Below are positions 1-8,284 of a DNA stretch of 56,612 bases, in pieces (the first letter of the stretch is position 1; each line of letters starts with the position of its first letter). The stretch is from Kroppenstedtia sanguinis (GTDB taxonomy: Bacteria; Bacillota; Bacilli; Thermoactinomycetales; DSM-45169), in assembly GCF_050433445.1 (NCBI RefSeq), contig NZ_JBNPXF010000022.1, positions 1-56,612 on the forward strand, given 5' to 3'. The notes under the pieces are model-generated. The model was not told the DNA's origin. It searched no databases and saw only the letters and a list, made by a program, of their open reading frames with translations. The position numbers and the translations under genes are program-made.

Positions 1-4
1 ACAA

Positions 5-34
5 CCCATTTTCCGGTTAATCAACAGCCCTGAT
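5..34 (+). repeat. Dispersed repeat end, copy 1
   Basis: This copy reads CCCATTTTCCGGTTAATCAA followed by CAGCCCTGAT. Its last 20 bases are exactly the reverse complement of 19002-19021 and of 56584-56603. It lies at the very start of the window, so the element it belongs to is cut off. See the 19003-19244 element for the only copy with two recognisable ends. Confidence 0.75.
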
Positions 35-92
35 TTAATGTTTCCAACTCCTAATAAGAACGCGACGCCGTCCCACCCTTCTGCCCCTGTTT

Positions 93-123
93 CCTACCTA
101 AAATATGTAATCCACACGCATGG
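93..123 (+). repeat. Degenerate copy of the second repeat end
   Basis: The sequence starts CCTACCTAAAATATG and ends CACGCATGG. It resembles the CCACCTAAAATATGG...ACGCCTG ends at 19213-19244 and 22907-22937, with a gap and several substitutions. The rest of 1-177 shows no gene that I can support. Confidence 0.4.
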
Positions 124-177
124 ATACGAATCAGGATTCTTCCATCTTGGCCCGCTTAATTATTCCAAGCGTAATAT

Positions 178-747
178 TCATGTTTCTTCACGGATGTTAT
201 ATTTTGCTTTGCCATAATGATCGACGGCGAAGCTAAACAATACTTTCATCAAAAACAGTATGCCAATGATCAGCATATAGGGTGTTATTCCAGGTAGCAT
301 AGGCATGCAACCCAGACCAACAGACAAAAGCAATCCCGCGAAGAATAATTGCGAATGCTTTCCGCTAAGGGCATTTACGATAAAGGCCCCGATCATCGTA
401 TAAGCCCATATCCCCAATGAATACCCAATATCGGTATTGAGAAGAAGGGCAACAAGCACGATATGGATGTGTATCGCAATGAATACGATCCGATTTGTTT
501 TTCGCGCCGCATAAAAGTTGCTGGTTGAGGCCGTAAAATTCGCTATACAACCGGCAAAAATATCGAATATCAATAATAATGCCAGGGCGCTGCGCCACAC
601 CGGCAAATGGCCAATCAATTCCGGGAATCTGTAGTATAACGCAGCCGTCAGTATTCCACCAAAAAGCAGTATCGTCAGAATAGATCCAACAGACTGTTTT
701 TCACCAAATACATCATGCAAAAAAGAAGGAATTCGAAGTTCTCTCAT
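178..747 (-). CDS. Uncharacterised multi-pass membrane protein
   Basis: This 189-residue protein is mostly hydrophobic, with about five or six predicted membrane segments spread from residue 22 to residue 175. It has short polar loops and a charged C-terminus ending near KYNIREET. I recognise no catalytic motif or family. The start is the ATG after a GGGAGTG ribosome site. The gene is divergent from the TetR regulator at 931, and the shared spacer carries a palindrome. That layout is typical of a small transporter or membrane protein controlled by its neighbouring repressor, but the control is inferred from position only. Confidence 0.6.
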   Translation of the reverse strand: MRELRIPSFLHDVFGEKQSVGSILTILLFGGILTAALYYRFPELIGHLPVWRSALALLLIFDIFAGCIANFTASTSNFYAARKTNRIVFIAIHIHIVLVALLLNTDIGYSLGIWAYTMIGAFIVNALSGKHSQLFFAGLLLSVGLGCMPMLPGITPYMLIIGILFLMKVLFSFAVDHYGKAKYNIREET

Positions 748-806
748 TTCATTTCACTCCCATCAACAGTGGATCATCCCAAATATTTTATTTCCGCAAA
801 GTTATG

Positions 807-820
807 TACTATATGTAGTA
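807..820. promoter_or_regulatory. Candidate TetR operator palindrome
   Basis: TACTATATGTAGTA is a TACTA-TATG-TAGTA palindrome between the divergent membrane-protein and TetR genes. The half site TACTATAT recurs at 872-879, next to the proposed promoter of the regulator. A palindrome between a TetR gene and its divergent neighbour is the usual operator arrangement. Binding itself is inference. Confidence 0.4.
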
Positions 821-882
821 TTAAAATACAAAACCATTATATCTAAATAAATTCCAACGTTCAATGTTTTGTACTATATTTA

Positions 883-911
883 TTGAATCAATCTAAAACT
901 TTAGTTACAAT
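883..911 (+). promoter_or_regulatory. Candidate sigma-A promoter of the TetR gene
   Basis: TTGAAT at 883-888 and TACAAT at 906-911 are separated by 17 bases and lie just upstream of the GAGGTG ribosome site at 918-923. The second TACTATAT half site at 872-879 sits directly upstream of the -35 box, so a bound repressor could block access. Confidence 0.4.
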
Positions 912-930
912 TCATATGAGGTGAAAAGTG

Positions 931-1545
931 ATGAACGGCTACGAACGACGGAAACAGAAAAAAATGGAGCAAATATACGACGCATCCTTGGAATTATTTT
1001 TTAAATATGGATTCCAAAAGATCACTGTGAATGAGATTGCTCATCAAGCGAAGGTTTCCCCTGCTACCATATATAACTATTTCGGTACAAAAGAACAGCT
1101 CTATACCGATACTCTGATGAACTGGATGGACAAGCAACTGGTGCAGTATGAGAGCATTCTGGATTCCAGGCTATCTTTTCCTGAGAAGACTCAGGAGATT
1201 ATGCTGTTGGAGGCTAAAAACTTAAATATATTGGCGGATGAGTTTCCGAAAGTCCCATCCTCTGAGTTGAGCGGATGGATGCAAATGATGGAAAGCTATA
1301 GCGAGCAGAAGGTCGTGCACTTTGTTAGGAAGTTTGTCGCACTTGGCAAACAAGAAGGTTATATTAATAAAGATCAAACAGAAGAGGTGACGATGCGTTA
1401 CTTCACGATGTTCAAGAATGAACTGAACCGGTATTGGGACGAATCGAATCAAGAACATACAACCCTGAGCATGGATCAACTGATGGAGTTATTCTTTTAT
1501 GGGTTATCCGGACAGAGGCAGCCTCAAGAGCAGGGCGAAAGTTAA
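931..1545 (+). CDS. TetR/AcrR family transcriptional regulator
   Basis: The product is a 204-residue dimeric repressor of TetR type. The N-terminal helix-turn-helix spans about residues 8-55 and contains the family pattern KITVNEIAHQAKVSPATIYNYFGTK in pieces: TVNEIA, then VSPATIYNYF. The remaining 150 residues are the variable helical ligand-binding and dimer domain, which gives no hint of the ligand. I chose ATG 931 over GTG 928 because the GAGGTG site leaves only four bases before the GTG. It is divergent from the membrane protein at 178-747, the most likely target, and probably represses itself as well. Confidence 0.85.
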   Translation: MNGYERRKQKKMEQIYDASLELFFKYGFQKITVNEIAHQAKVSPATIYNYFGTKEQLYTDTLMNWMDKQLVQYESILDSRLSFPEKTQEIMLLEAKNLNILADEFPKVPSSELSGWMQMMESYSEQKVVHFVRKFVALGKQEGYINKDQTEEVTMRYFTMFKNELNRYWDESNQEHTTLSMDQLMELFFYGLSGQRQPQEQGES

Positions 1546-1627
1546 AACAGTTTTGTGAAATTAGCACAAAAAGTTAGAGCTTCTCATTCCACATACACTC
1601 ACATGAAGGTTAAAAGGGGTGCAGAAA

Positions 1628-2215
1628 ATGATAAAACAGGAGGATCTGCTTGCCCACCAACTGCAGCTGCAGATTGAAGCAGATGAGGTTGCTGAAGAGA
1701 TGCACCTTAAGCAATTGCTGACAGTAGCCGGTACACCAGTAAAAGTAGGGAGTGCGGCGCTTGGTTTAATGGTTTGGAGAGACCTCGATATTACGGTTGT
1801 TTGTTCCAAGTTGAATATCGCTGCAATATCTGGGGTTGCTTCGCGATTGATGTCCAATCCTCAAGTCCGGGATTTGAAATTTATCAACGATACTGGCAAC
1901 TGGAACACCGATCCGGCCTATCCCGACGGCTATTTTCTCGGTGTGACGTACGAGTCCAAAAGCGGAAACAAATGGAACTTGGACATTTGGTTTGTAGACG
2001 ATCCTGAAAAACAGCCTGATCTGCAGCATATTCGCACGATGCCCGATCGCCTTACTCCAGCAGCCATTGTCTCTATTTTAAGCATTAAAACTGTTTGGGC
2101 AGCACGAGCCGAGTATGGGAAGCAAGTGAAAAGCTTTGATATCTACACCGCTGTGTTAGACAATCATGTGCAAACACCTGCCGAATTCAAGCGATGGCTG
2201 CAAAGGCGCAATTAA
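1628..2215 (+). CDS. Nucleotidyltransferase-like protein of unknown role
   Basis: This is a soluble protein of 195 residues. Residues about 42-60 read VGSAALGLMVWRDLDITVVC, which fits the pattern of a polymerase-beta-type nucleotidyltransferase fold: a GS followed by a D-x-D pair. A later DIWFVDD could supply the third acidic residue. Such proteins include antibiotic-modifying and toxin-like transferases, and the substrate here cannot be told. I chose ATG 1628 because AAAGGGG at 1613-1619 is spaced properly for it, whereas GTG 1619 would overlap that site. The gene follows TetR by about 80 bases and may be cotranscribed with it. Confidence 0.5.
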   Translation: MIKQEDLLAHQLQLQIEADEVAEEMHLKQLLTVAGTPVKVGSAALGLMVWRDLDITVVCSKLNIAAISGVASRLMSNPQVRDLKFINDTGNWNTDPAYPDGYFLGVTYESKSGNKWNLDIWFVDDPEKQPDLQHIRTMPDRLTPAAIVSILSIKTVWAARAEYGKQVKSFDIYTAVLDNHVQTPAEFKRWLQRRN

Positions 2216-2229
2216 CAATCTTCATTAAC

Positions 2230-2267
2230 AAAAAGAAGCCAGAGGTACATGCCTGTGGCTTCTTTTT
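2230..2267 (+). terminator. Rho-independent terminator
   Basis: AAAAAGAAGCC at 2230-2240 pairs perfectly with GGCTTCTTTTT at 2257-2267, and the stem runs into T residues. It ends the nucleotidyltransferase-like transcript. The symmetric A/T flanks mean it could also stop transcription from the other side. Confidence 0.85.
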
Positions 2268-2340
2268 AACCTCTACCCAGACGTGGGGGCCAACGGAGAT
2301 TAGGCCTAAGGACCATCTTCAAGCGGGCAGCTGTTTTCGG

Positions 2341-2553
2341 CTACTCTTTCTTCATCGATTGGCGCATGAAAAATTCAGCTATCTTCGGAACGTTGCCAAC
2401 TTGAATGGTGAAATGAACACGGCAAGATTTTTCTGAGATCGGCTCAATACGATAACTCTCCCGAAATGATTGTTTTCCATCAGGAACTGTGTCTCCAATG
2501 TCAACAATTGATCCTGAACAAGCTCGGTCACGACCATGGTTCAGGTGTTGCAA
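2341..2553 (-). pseudogene. Possible truncated SRPBCC-like gene fragment
   Basis: This is a 70-residue reading frame just downstream of the GH92 gene. Its part VDIGDTVPDGKQSFRESYRI followed by an alternating beta-like stretch and a C-terminal helix resembles the C-terminal half of SRPBCC/polyketide-cyclase-like proteins. There is no ribosome site before its first ATG, and the expected N-terminal half is missing. It may be the 3' remnant of a larger gene removed by rearrangement. It could also be a chance frame. Confidence 0.25.
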
Positions 2554-2557
2554 TGAT

Positions 2558-5500
2558 TTATGATACTGGGTCTAAAAATGTCCGACTCCAACGGATGAGT
2601 GCATTCGCTTGTTCCTTAGTTAACACCTTTCCCCTCAAGATACGGATTTGTACCTCATAGGCTTTGAGGTGCAAGTTGCGGGCTTTTCGGTTCCCTTGTT
2701 CCTCCGCCTTCTTTGCGGCATCTATCCTGGATACCAATCCTTTGATGATCCGTTCATCGCCCCCTTTTGCTTCAATGAATTGCCTGGTTAATGCCCCCAG
2801 ACCCTCGTAATCCCATAGTCCAAGTACTGGAGGCGCAGACTCCGGATCGGCTGCCCATTCCACATTGGGGGTGGCGCCCATGTTCAGCTCCAGTGTACCG
2901 CCTGCCATGATGGTGGAATAATCGATCCATGTGTGGTTGAAATTAGCACCATTTAACGTCGCCTGTTGAATATAGCGATTGTCACTGGATACCCCATTGG
3001 CTTTAATGGTAAAGGTTTTTCCTCCTTCAAGGTGCAACCGGACTTCCGGGAAAATGGGTGAACCCACCAAATAGTAAGGATCGCCGGGATTACTCGGGAA
3101 CAATCCCATTGCACTGTGGACGAACCAGGATGACATGGCACCGGCGTCGTCATCCATGGAAGGGAGAAATCCTTCTGGATCCGCGCGATACACGCGGGAA
3201 TGAATCGGGTAATCATACAATCCATGGTTGTGATATTTCTGTGTGACTACCTCAGTCGTAAATTGTCTCGCATAATATTGCGTCAGATAGGGCTTGCCCA
3301 AGTAGTTGAACAGATAGGGAGCATGAATATCTGGTTCGTTTACCGCCACATATTCATCCCTGTCAAAAAAGTATTTCAGATCCGCTGCCATCTTTTCGCG
3401 ACCCCCGCTCAGATGGGCGAATCCTTGGATATCATGAGGCACAAACCAGCGATACGTCCACAGATTTCCTTGATACGCATACTGATTCACCTTCTCCACA
3501 TCATTTACCCTTTGTGCATGGGGTGTGAAGAACCCTCGGATATTTCCCTGGTTATCCTTCTGCGTCGGATTCCACAGCTTTTTATATGAAGCGGAGATCC
3601 CACGATATTTGTCATATGTTTTCTTGTCCCCCAGCAGATAAGCCATCTTCATTGGAAAATAGGCACTATACGCCTTTTCCAGCTGACCTGAAACCTGCCC
3701 TTCGTCCGTAGAATAATTTTCTGTATCGATCGCCATGCCTTTTAAGGCGGCTTTGGCATCAAAACGGTCTAAACCTTTGACGTAAGCATCGAGAACCAGC
3801 GCACCGGCAAATTCGTTGCGTACGGTCGGATTCGGCCAATAACCATCCCCCCACTGAACATAAGTGCCTCGGGTCTTGTACACATCCACGAGAGAGCGCG
3901 CCATATTTTCGAATTTTTTCGGCTCCAGAAGGGAGAGGAGAGAGAATTTGCGGAAGTCATCCCAGGTGGTCCAACCTGAATAGTAGTCAAAATCTGCAGC
4001 GGTATCTGCTGTTTTGCGGATCCTTCCTTCATCCCTAGCAGCACGATAGGTTCCAACCGAGCTGGTGACGTTGGTCGGGAGCAAAAATGTACGGTAAAGT
4101 CCTGTATAGAAGATCGTTTTATACTCTTCGTTGCCATCGATAATTTCCACTTTATTCAGGAGTCGGCTCCATGCCTCCCGCGTTTTGCGATGCTGTTTGT
4201 CAAACTCCCAGTCTGCAATTTCATGCTCTCTTTCATATTTGGCTTGCTCCACACTGATGGGGGAGATGCCCACCTTCGCTTGAATGGTCTCCTTCTCCTG
4301 CGTATCGAATTTAGCCCACACTCCGATATTTGTCCCGGACCGATGTTCCTTTTTATCGTCTACAGCATCGCCTTCCCATGTCTTGTAAGTTTCAAAGTTC
4401 TGATCAAATTGAATGGAGTAATAGAGCGTGTAATGGCCATGATCGCACACGTTGCGGGCTTGAATCATGCCCGAAATTTCATTGCCGTTTTCGACCTGTA
4501 GATCTGCATCCAGCATTGTGGCATAGGAATTCCCCAGATCGATCATCACATAGGCGTCTTTCGACTGGGGAAACTTGTATCGATGCATCCCCACCCGGGG
4601 AGAGACGGTCAATTCTACATCAATACCGGAGTCGAGTCCCACTCCATAGTAACCGGGGGAAGCGGTCTCACTTTTTTTATCATACCTTTCCTTGTACTTG
4701 CTGCGATCCTTCGTGAATTCTCCGATGCCGGGTTTCATCAGAATGTTGCCCCCGGCTCCGCTACAACCTGCGCCGTCTACCCTGAGATGGGAGAATCCCT
4801 CCAGGTACTGATCCTCATAATAATAGCCGCTAAATGCATTTCCATCGGAATCCGGCCCCAACTTGACGATCCCGTTGGGCGTGGTTGCTCCGGGATTGGA
4901 TTGGCCATTATCCCCCAGGGTATTGATAAAGGGATCTACATAATCCACCGGCTCTCGGTTCAACTCCGGGTCCGGAAGCTCTTTGTCGGTCTCGGTCCCA
5001 TACAATTCAAATTCATAGATTCGGGCATGGGGATCTTGAACGCCCCCTTGATCAATATACAATCTCACGTATCGGCTGGTAAAAGTAGGAATATCACGCT
5101 TCACGATAGTCTGATAGTTATCTTTCACCACATCCACGTCTTCCCACCCGACACCGTCGGCGCTCTTTTGGAGTTTGAAGGCATTTGTATTTCGGAACGG
5201 ACAGTGCCCAGACTCGCCGATGCAGGCATTTTTAACAACCCACTGATTCATCTTGTATTTCTTCCCCAGATCGAGCACGAGCCATTTCTTCTGCTGACCG
5301 GAATTGTCACACCACTTGGTATCCGTTTGTCCATCGACTGCGTATTCTGGAAGCTCATGTTCGTTGCACTGACCGCTGGCTTTTACCTTGGCATTTAAAG
5401 CCACATTTTTAGGTGGTGTCACCGACTCAGTCGACTGTTCGGTTTGGGCATGGATGTCATCAGGTTGTGCAAAAAAGTCAAAGACTGGGGTCCATACGAG

Positions 5501-5569
5501 CGACAAAGTACATAGGAGGATCAACAAACTCCTTTTCTTTATTCTCTGTTCTCCCCTTCCTCGTTTCAT
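2558..5569 (-). CDS. Secreted GH92 alpha-mannosidase with F5/8C domain
   Basis: The product is an exported exo-alpha-mannosidase of 1003 residues. Residues 1-42 form a signal peptide (KKRSLLILLCTLSLVW core, cut near IHAQ). Residues about 52-195 form an F5/8 type C (CBM32-like) sugar-binding domain. From about residue 206, starting VDYVDPFINTLG, runs the GH92 catalytic domain, including the family signature DDDAGAMSSWFVHSAMG and the following GSPIF. A helical tail of about 80 residues, like the FIVAR-type tails of Gram-positive GH92 enzymes, ends the protein. GH92 enzymes are calcium-dependent and release mannose from N-glycans or yeast mannan. The gene starts after GGAAGGAG and follows the phosphoesterase gene by 49 bases, so the two are probably an operon. 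Confidence 0.9.
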   Translation of the reverse strand: MKRGRGEQRIKKRSLLILLCTLSLVWTPVFDFFAQPDDIHAQTEQSTESVTPPKNVALNAKVKASGQCNEHELPEYAVDGQTDTKWCDNSGQQKKWLVLDLGKKYKMNQWVVKNACIGESGHCPFRNTNAFKLQKSADGVGWEDVDVVKDNYQTIVKRDIPTFTSRYVRLYIDQGGVQDPHARIYEFELYGTETDKELPDPELNREPVDYVDPFINTLGDNGQSNPGATTPNGIVKLGPDSDGNAFSGYYYEDQYLEGFSHLRVDGAGCSGAGGNILMKPGIGEFTKDRSKYKERYDKKSETASPGYYGVGLDSGIDVELTVSPRVGMHRYKFPQSKDAYVMIDLGNSYATMLDADLQVENGNEISGMIQARNVCDHGHYTLYYSIQFDQNFETYKTWEGDAVDDKKEHRSGTNIGVWAKFDTQEKETIQAKVGISPISVEQAKYEREHEIADWEFDKQHRKTREAWSRLLNKVEIIDGNEEYKTIFYTGLYRTFLLPTNVTSSVGTYRAARDEGRIRKTADTAADFDYYSGWTTWDDFRKFSLLSLLEPKKFENMARSLVDVYKTRGTYVQWGDGYWPNPTVRNEFAGALVLDAYVKGLDRFDAKAALKGMAIDTENYSTDEGQVSGQLEKAYSAYFPMKMAYLLGDKKTYDKYRGISASYKKLWNPTQKDNQGNIRGFFTPHAQRVNDVEKVNQYAYQGNLWTYRWFVPHDIQGFAHLSGGREKMAADLKYFFDRDEYVAVNEPDIHAPYLFNYLGKPYLTQYYARQFTTEVVTQKYHNHGLYDYPIHSRVYRADPEGFLPSMDDDAGAMSSWFVHSAMGLFPSNPGDPYYLVGSPIFPEVRLHLEGGKTFTIKANGVSSDNRYIQQATLNGANFNHTWIDYSTIMAGGTLELNMGATPNVEWAADPESAPPVLGLWDYEGLGALTRQFIEAKGGDERIIKGLVSRIDAAKKAEEQGNRKARNLHLKAYEVQIRILRGKVLTKEQANALIRWSRTFLDPVS

Positions 5570-5618
5570 GCCCCAGTCTCCTTCCTAGGATCTGATATTC
5601 GGGTCCTTCCTGTATGGG

Positions 5619-6818
5619 TCACCGATCGGAAGAGTCATCCTGTAGCGGTATCGGTTTCATGCTTTGATCGTTAGCTGTTAAATCGATTCCGTAGTCTTTG
5701 GCGAAAACCATGTGGGTTTCCACCAGCACATCCTTTTTCTTTTCATCCAAGTTGAAAACCCTCGCCCCACGCAGCCGATTTCTCTCCGCACCTGACAAGC
5801 CATAGGCACCAAATCCGACACTGCCTCCATAACCCAGCAAAATCCCATAATAATTACCACAGTAGGTATTGACATGATCGTGGCCACAAAAGACGCCCTT
5901 GACATCCCCACGGTCTTGCATCGCTGAAAATAAGCCACTGTTAAAGGGACCCGTACACTCCTCTTCGTTTCTTTCACCTACAATCTTGTGTTTCGTCACT
6001 GCACGTTCGTGGGCTGCAGCGGAGCGGTCATCTACACTGGAAAACCACATAAAGCGATGCTCCCATAAGGGGATATGGATAAACATCAGGGAAGGAATTT
6101 TACGGCGGAATCTATTTTCCAATTTTTTAGATGTTTCAAAGTACCAATTTACCTGGTTTCCACGGAGCCAGTCCCAGGTAGGGTATCCTTTAAAATCTTG
6201 GCCGGCGATCTTTTCCGGAGCATATTGGCCACTATCCAACAACCAGAGGTTAAAGGCGGGGGAATTCCCACGGGAATGGTTGATCAGTAGATTCATATTT
6301 CCTGTGCCTGTGATTCCTTTAGCCCCCGGTTGATTGACATTATGTTTATAGGACATGTAGATCTTCAGCTGGGCTGCCTTATTCAAACCACTGTTCGGAG
6401 TGGAATCTTCATCATGATTTCCGTAGGTAATCGCCCATTTGATCCTCCTTTTTTCCATCGGATGAGCCACATTGTGGATCGCTTGCTTCATTTCCAGCGG
6501 GGTATCGCAACCATCTGCGATATTGTCCCCGTTCAGCACGACAAAATCAGGTTTTTCCGAGTCGAGCACTTTTTCCATCAGCTCGATGGTTCTGCGATCG
6601 ATGCGTTCATCATCTTGCGCATCATTAAACTGCACAATTTTGAATTTGCCATCCCGATTAAATCTCAGTTTTGAATTTCTGCTGCTTTCTGCAAAGACCT
6701 CATTCCCTACTAAATCCCCCGGGATCATCGCACCGAGTGCCAAAGCCAGGGTGCTCAGGCTCCCCATTTTGATAAAACTCCGCCGATCCAACTCTTTGTT
6801 TGAATTCAGCATGTCCAT
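5619..6818 (-). CDS. Tat-exported metallophosphoesterase
   Basis: This 399-residue calcineurin-like phosphoesterase starts with a twin-arginine signal (DRRSFIKMG at residues 11-19, then a hydrophobic stretch), so it is exported folded and metal-loaded. The metal motifs are in order: FNDAQDD near residue 64, LNGDNI near 97, GNHDED near 134, and a C-terminal GHDH near 314. The first motif has Gln where many family members have His (D-x-H). The substrate is unknown. It is cotranscribed with the GH92 mannosidase, which raises the possibility of acting on phosphorylated mannans. The start follows a strong AGGAGG. It resembles the YkuE/purple-acid-phosphatase-like group of bacterial cell-surface phosphoesterases. 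Confidence 0.8.
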   Translation of the reverse strand: MDMLNSNKELDRRSFIKMGSLSTLALALGAMIPGDLVGNEVFAESSRNSKLRFNRDGKFKIVQFNDAQDDERIDRRTIELMEKVLDSEKPDFVVLNGDNIADGCDTPLEMKQAIHNVAHPMEKRRIKWAITYGNHDEDSTPNSGLNKAAQLKIYMSYKHNVNQPGAKGITGTGNMNLLINHSRGNSPAFNLWLLDSGQYAPEKIAGQDFKGYPTWDWLRGNQVNWYFETSKKLENRFRRKIPSLMFIHIPLWEHRFMWFSSVDDRSAAAHERAVTKHKIVGERNEEECTGPFNSGLFSAMQDRGDVKGVFCGHDHVNTYCGNYYGILLGYGGSVGFGAYGLSGAERNRLRGARVFNLDEKKKDVLVETHMVFAKDYGIDLTANDQSMKPIPLQDDSSDR

Positions 6819-7074
6819 AAAAAAACCTCCTGATTGATTCGTTCCCCGTCATGTTTCCTCGTCATTGTAAAGTCAAAATATTGATGGAGTATGACTTCGA
6901 AGTTAATAAACTGTAAGAAAAACCGAGGCAAAGCACATCCCAGTCCCTTATGACACAAAATTTTTCAGGGTATGTCCGGTCACACCGGTCTCTCTTTCTT
7001 TTATATCATAACTGAATAATCTGATATATTCACACAGTGGGTGATCGTGCCTCCCTCCCATAAGGAAAACGAAT

Positions 7075-7100
7075 AAAAAAGAACAGGGAGATCCCTGTTC
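7075..7100 (-). terminator. Terminator of the methyltransferase gene
   Basis: GAACAGG at 7081-7087 and CCTGTTC at 7094-7100 form a stem that, read on the minus strand, is followed by six T residues (7075-7080). It lies 50 bases beyond the stop of the methyltransferase gene. Confidence 0.8.
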
Positions 7101-7149
7101 TTCAATAAATTGCGGGTATGAGAAAGTTTGAACAAGCCTTCGCCATCGT

Positions 7150-8166
7150 CTACCGTTCCCGGATCACCTGTGTCACATACCAACGGGAGGCGTCTATGTC
7201 CTCCGGTAGACCCGGTTTGAGAGCTGGCGGATCCAGTTTCCTGCAACGCACGGTATACGTATCCTCGCTTTTTTTCAGCAGGGGTTCAATGAAGGGTAAA
7301 CCCGGTGCATAAATAAAACTACCACCCACTTGGAGTGAACGTAAGATCTCCATATATTTCTTGGCGTAGGTGGTATAGTCCCCGGCTTTGTGGATATGAT
7401 GGTGCCAAAAGTGATTGGAAAAAGCCATGTTGGAGATGATCGTCCCCCATTTACCCGGTACGAAGCGAAAGTCGAGCCAATTCACCCCATAGATGAACGG
7501 CGTCTCCCTGGACACCGTGCGCTCCAGACCATACGCCTCTATACCCTGTTCCCGTAAGGCCTGTACCAATCGCCCTTGGCTTCCGCAACCGAGATCTAGC
7601 ACTGGCTCTTGCATCCGCTCCCTTTCTATACCGAGTAACTCCAACTGAAAAGGGGCTTCGTATTCACTGCAGGGCACCTGGCGCACCATCAGTTGATCTT
7701 TCTCCACTAACTGAAAGTGTGTACCATTGGTTCCCAGCAACAAAAGAAGCACTTGAAACCCATGCTGGCGCAAAATATCGACCAGCATTTCCGGAGTCCT
7801 TTCCCTCTGCTCGTAAAAGGCGGCCAATTGATCCAGCAGAGACAGAAAGAGACGTTCCAGACGGCTAATATCCTGCTGACGAAAATTCGTGTACTGATTG
7901 GCTGCCATCAAAGTCTGGATCAGAGCATAAGCCAATTCTCCGGCAAACTCCCGCCACTTGTTCTCTTGGATCCGCATGGTATTTAGCTCCGCTTGGATGG
8001 AGGCCTGCTCCGCCAGAAAGGCTTGGACTACCTTCGGTGTCGGAGCCAGATGAATCCGATCCCCTGATCGGAGAGTCAAGCGAATGATCTGCTCTTTCAA
8101 TAACAATCCGCATAGTTCATCCCTTTCTCCCCTGAGTCGTTCCCGTTGCATATCCTTTAGCTTCAT
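7150..8166 (-). CDS. SAM-dependent methyltransferase-like protein
   Basis: The protein has about 338 residues. Its N-terminal half is helical, with the beginnings of a coiled coil (RERLRGERDE; QASIQAELNTMRIQENK), and contains no named domain that I recognise. The C-terminal half holds a class I methyltransferase motif, VLDLGCGSQGRLVQAL near residue 193, followed by a plausible acidic loop and WGTIISNMAFSNHFWHHH. The substrate is unknown. The start is uncertain: ATG 8166 lies only two bases after GAGG, and an ATG 18 bases further in (MQRERL) is an alternative. The gene stands alone with its own terminator. Confidence 0.65.
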   Translation of the reverse strand: MKLKDMQRERLRGERDELCGLLLKEQIIRLTLRSGDRIHLAPTPKVVQAFLAEQASIQAELNTMRIQENKWREFAGELAYALIQTLMAANQYTNFRQQDISRLERLFLSLLDQLAAFYEQRERTPEMLVDILRQHGFQVLLLLLGTNGTHFQLVEKDQLMVRQVPCSEYEAPFQLELLGIERERMQEPVLDLGCGSQGRLVQALREQGIEAYGLERTVSRETPFIYGVNWLDFRFVPGKWGTIISNMAFSNHFWHHHIHKAGDYTTYAKKYMEILRSLQVGGSFIYAPGLPFIEPLLKKSEDTYTVRCRKLDPPALKPGLPEDIDASRWYVTQVIRER

Positions 8167-8284
8167 CACCTCATTTGAATATAATTATACAGCCGGGAAC
8201 ATCCGGGTTCAATTGCTGCGCCTCCATTTGTGAATCATTGAACATACCGTGACAAAAACCTACCACGACAACGTGCGGAGCGGA

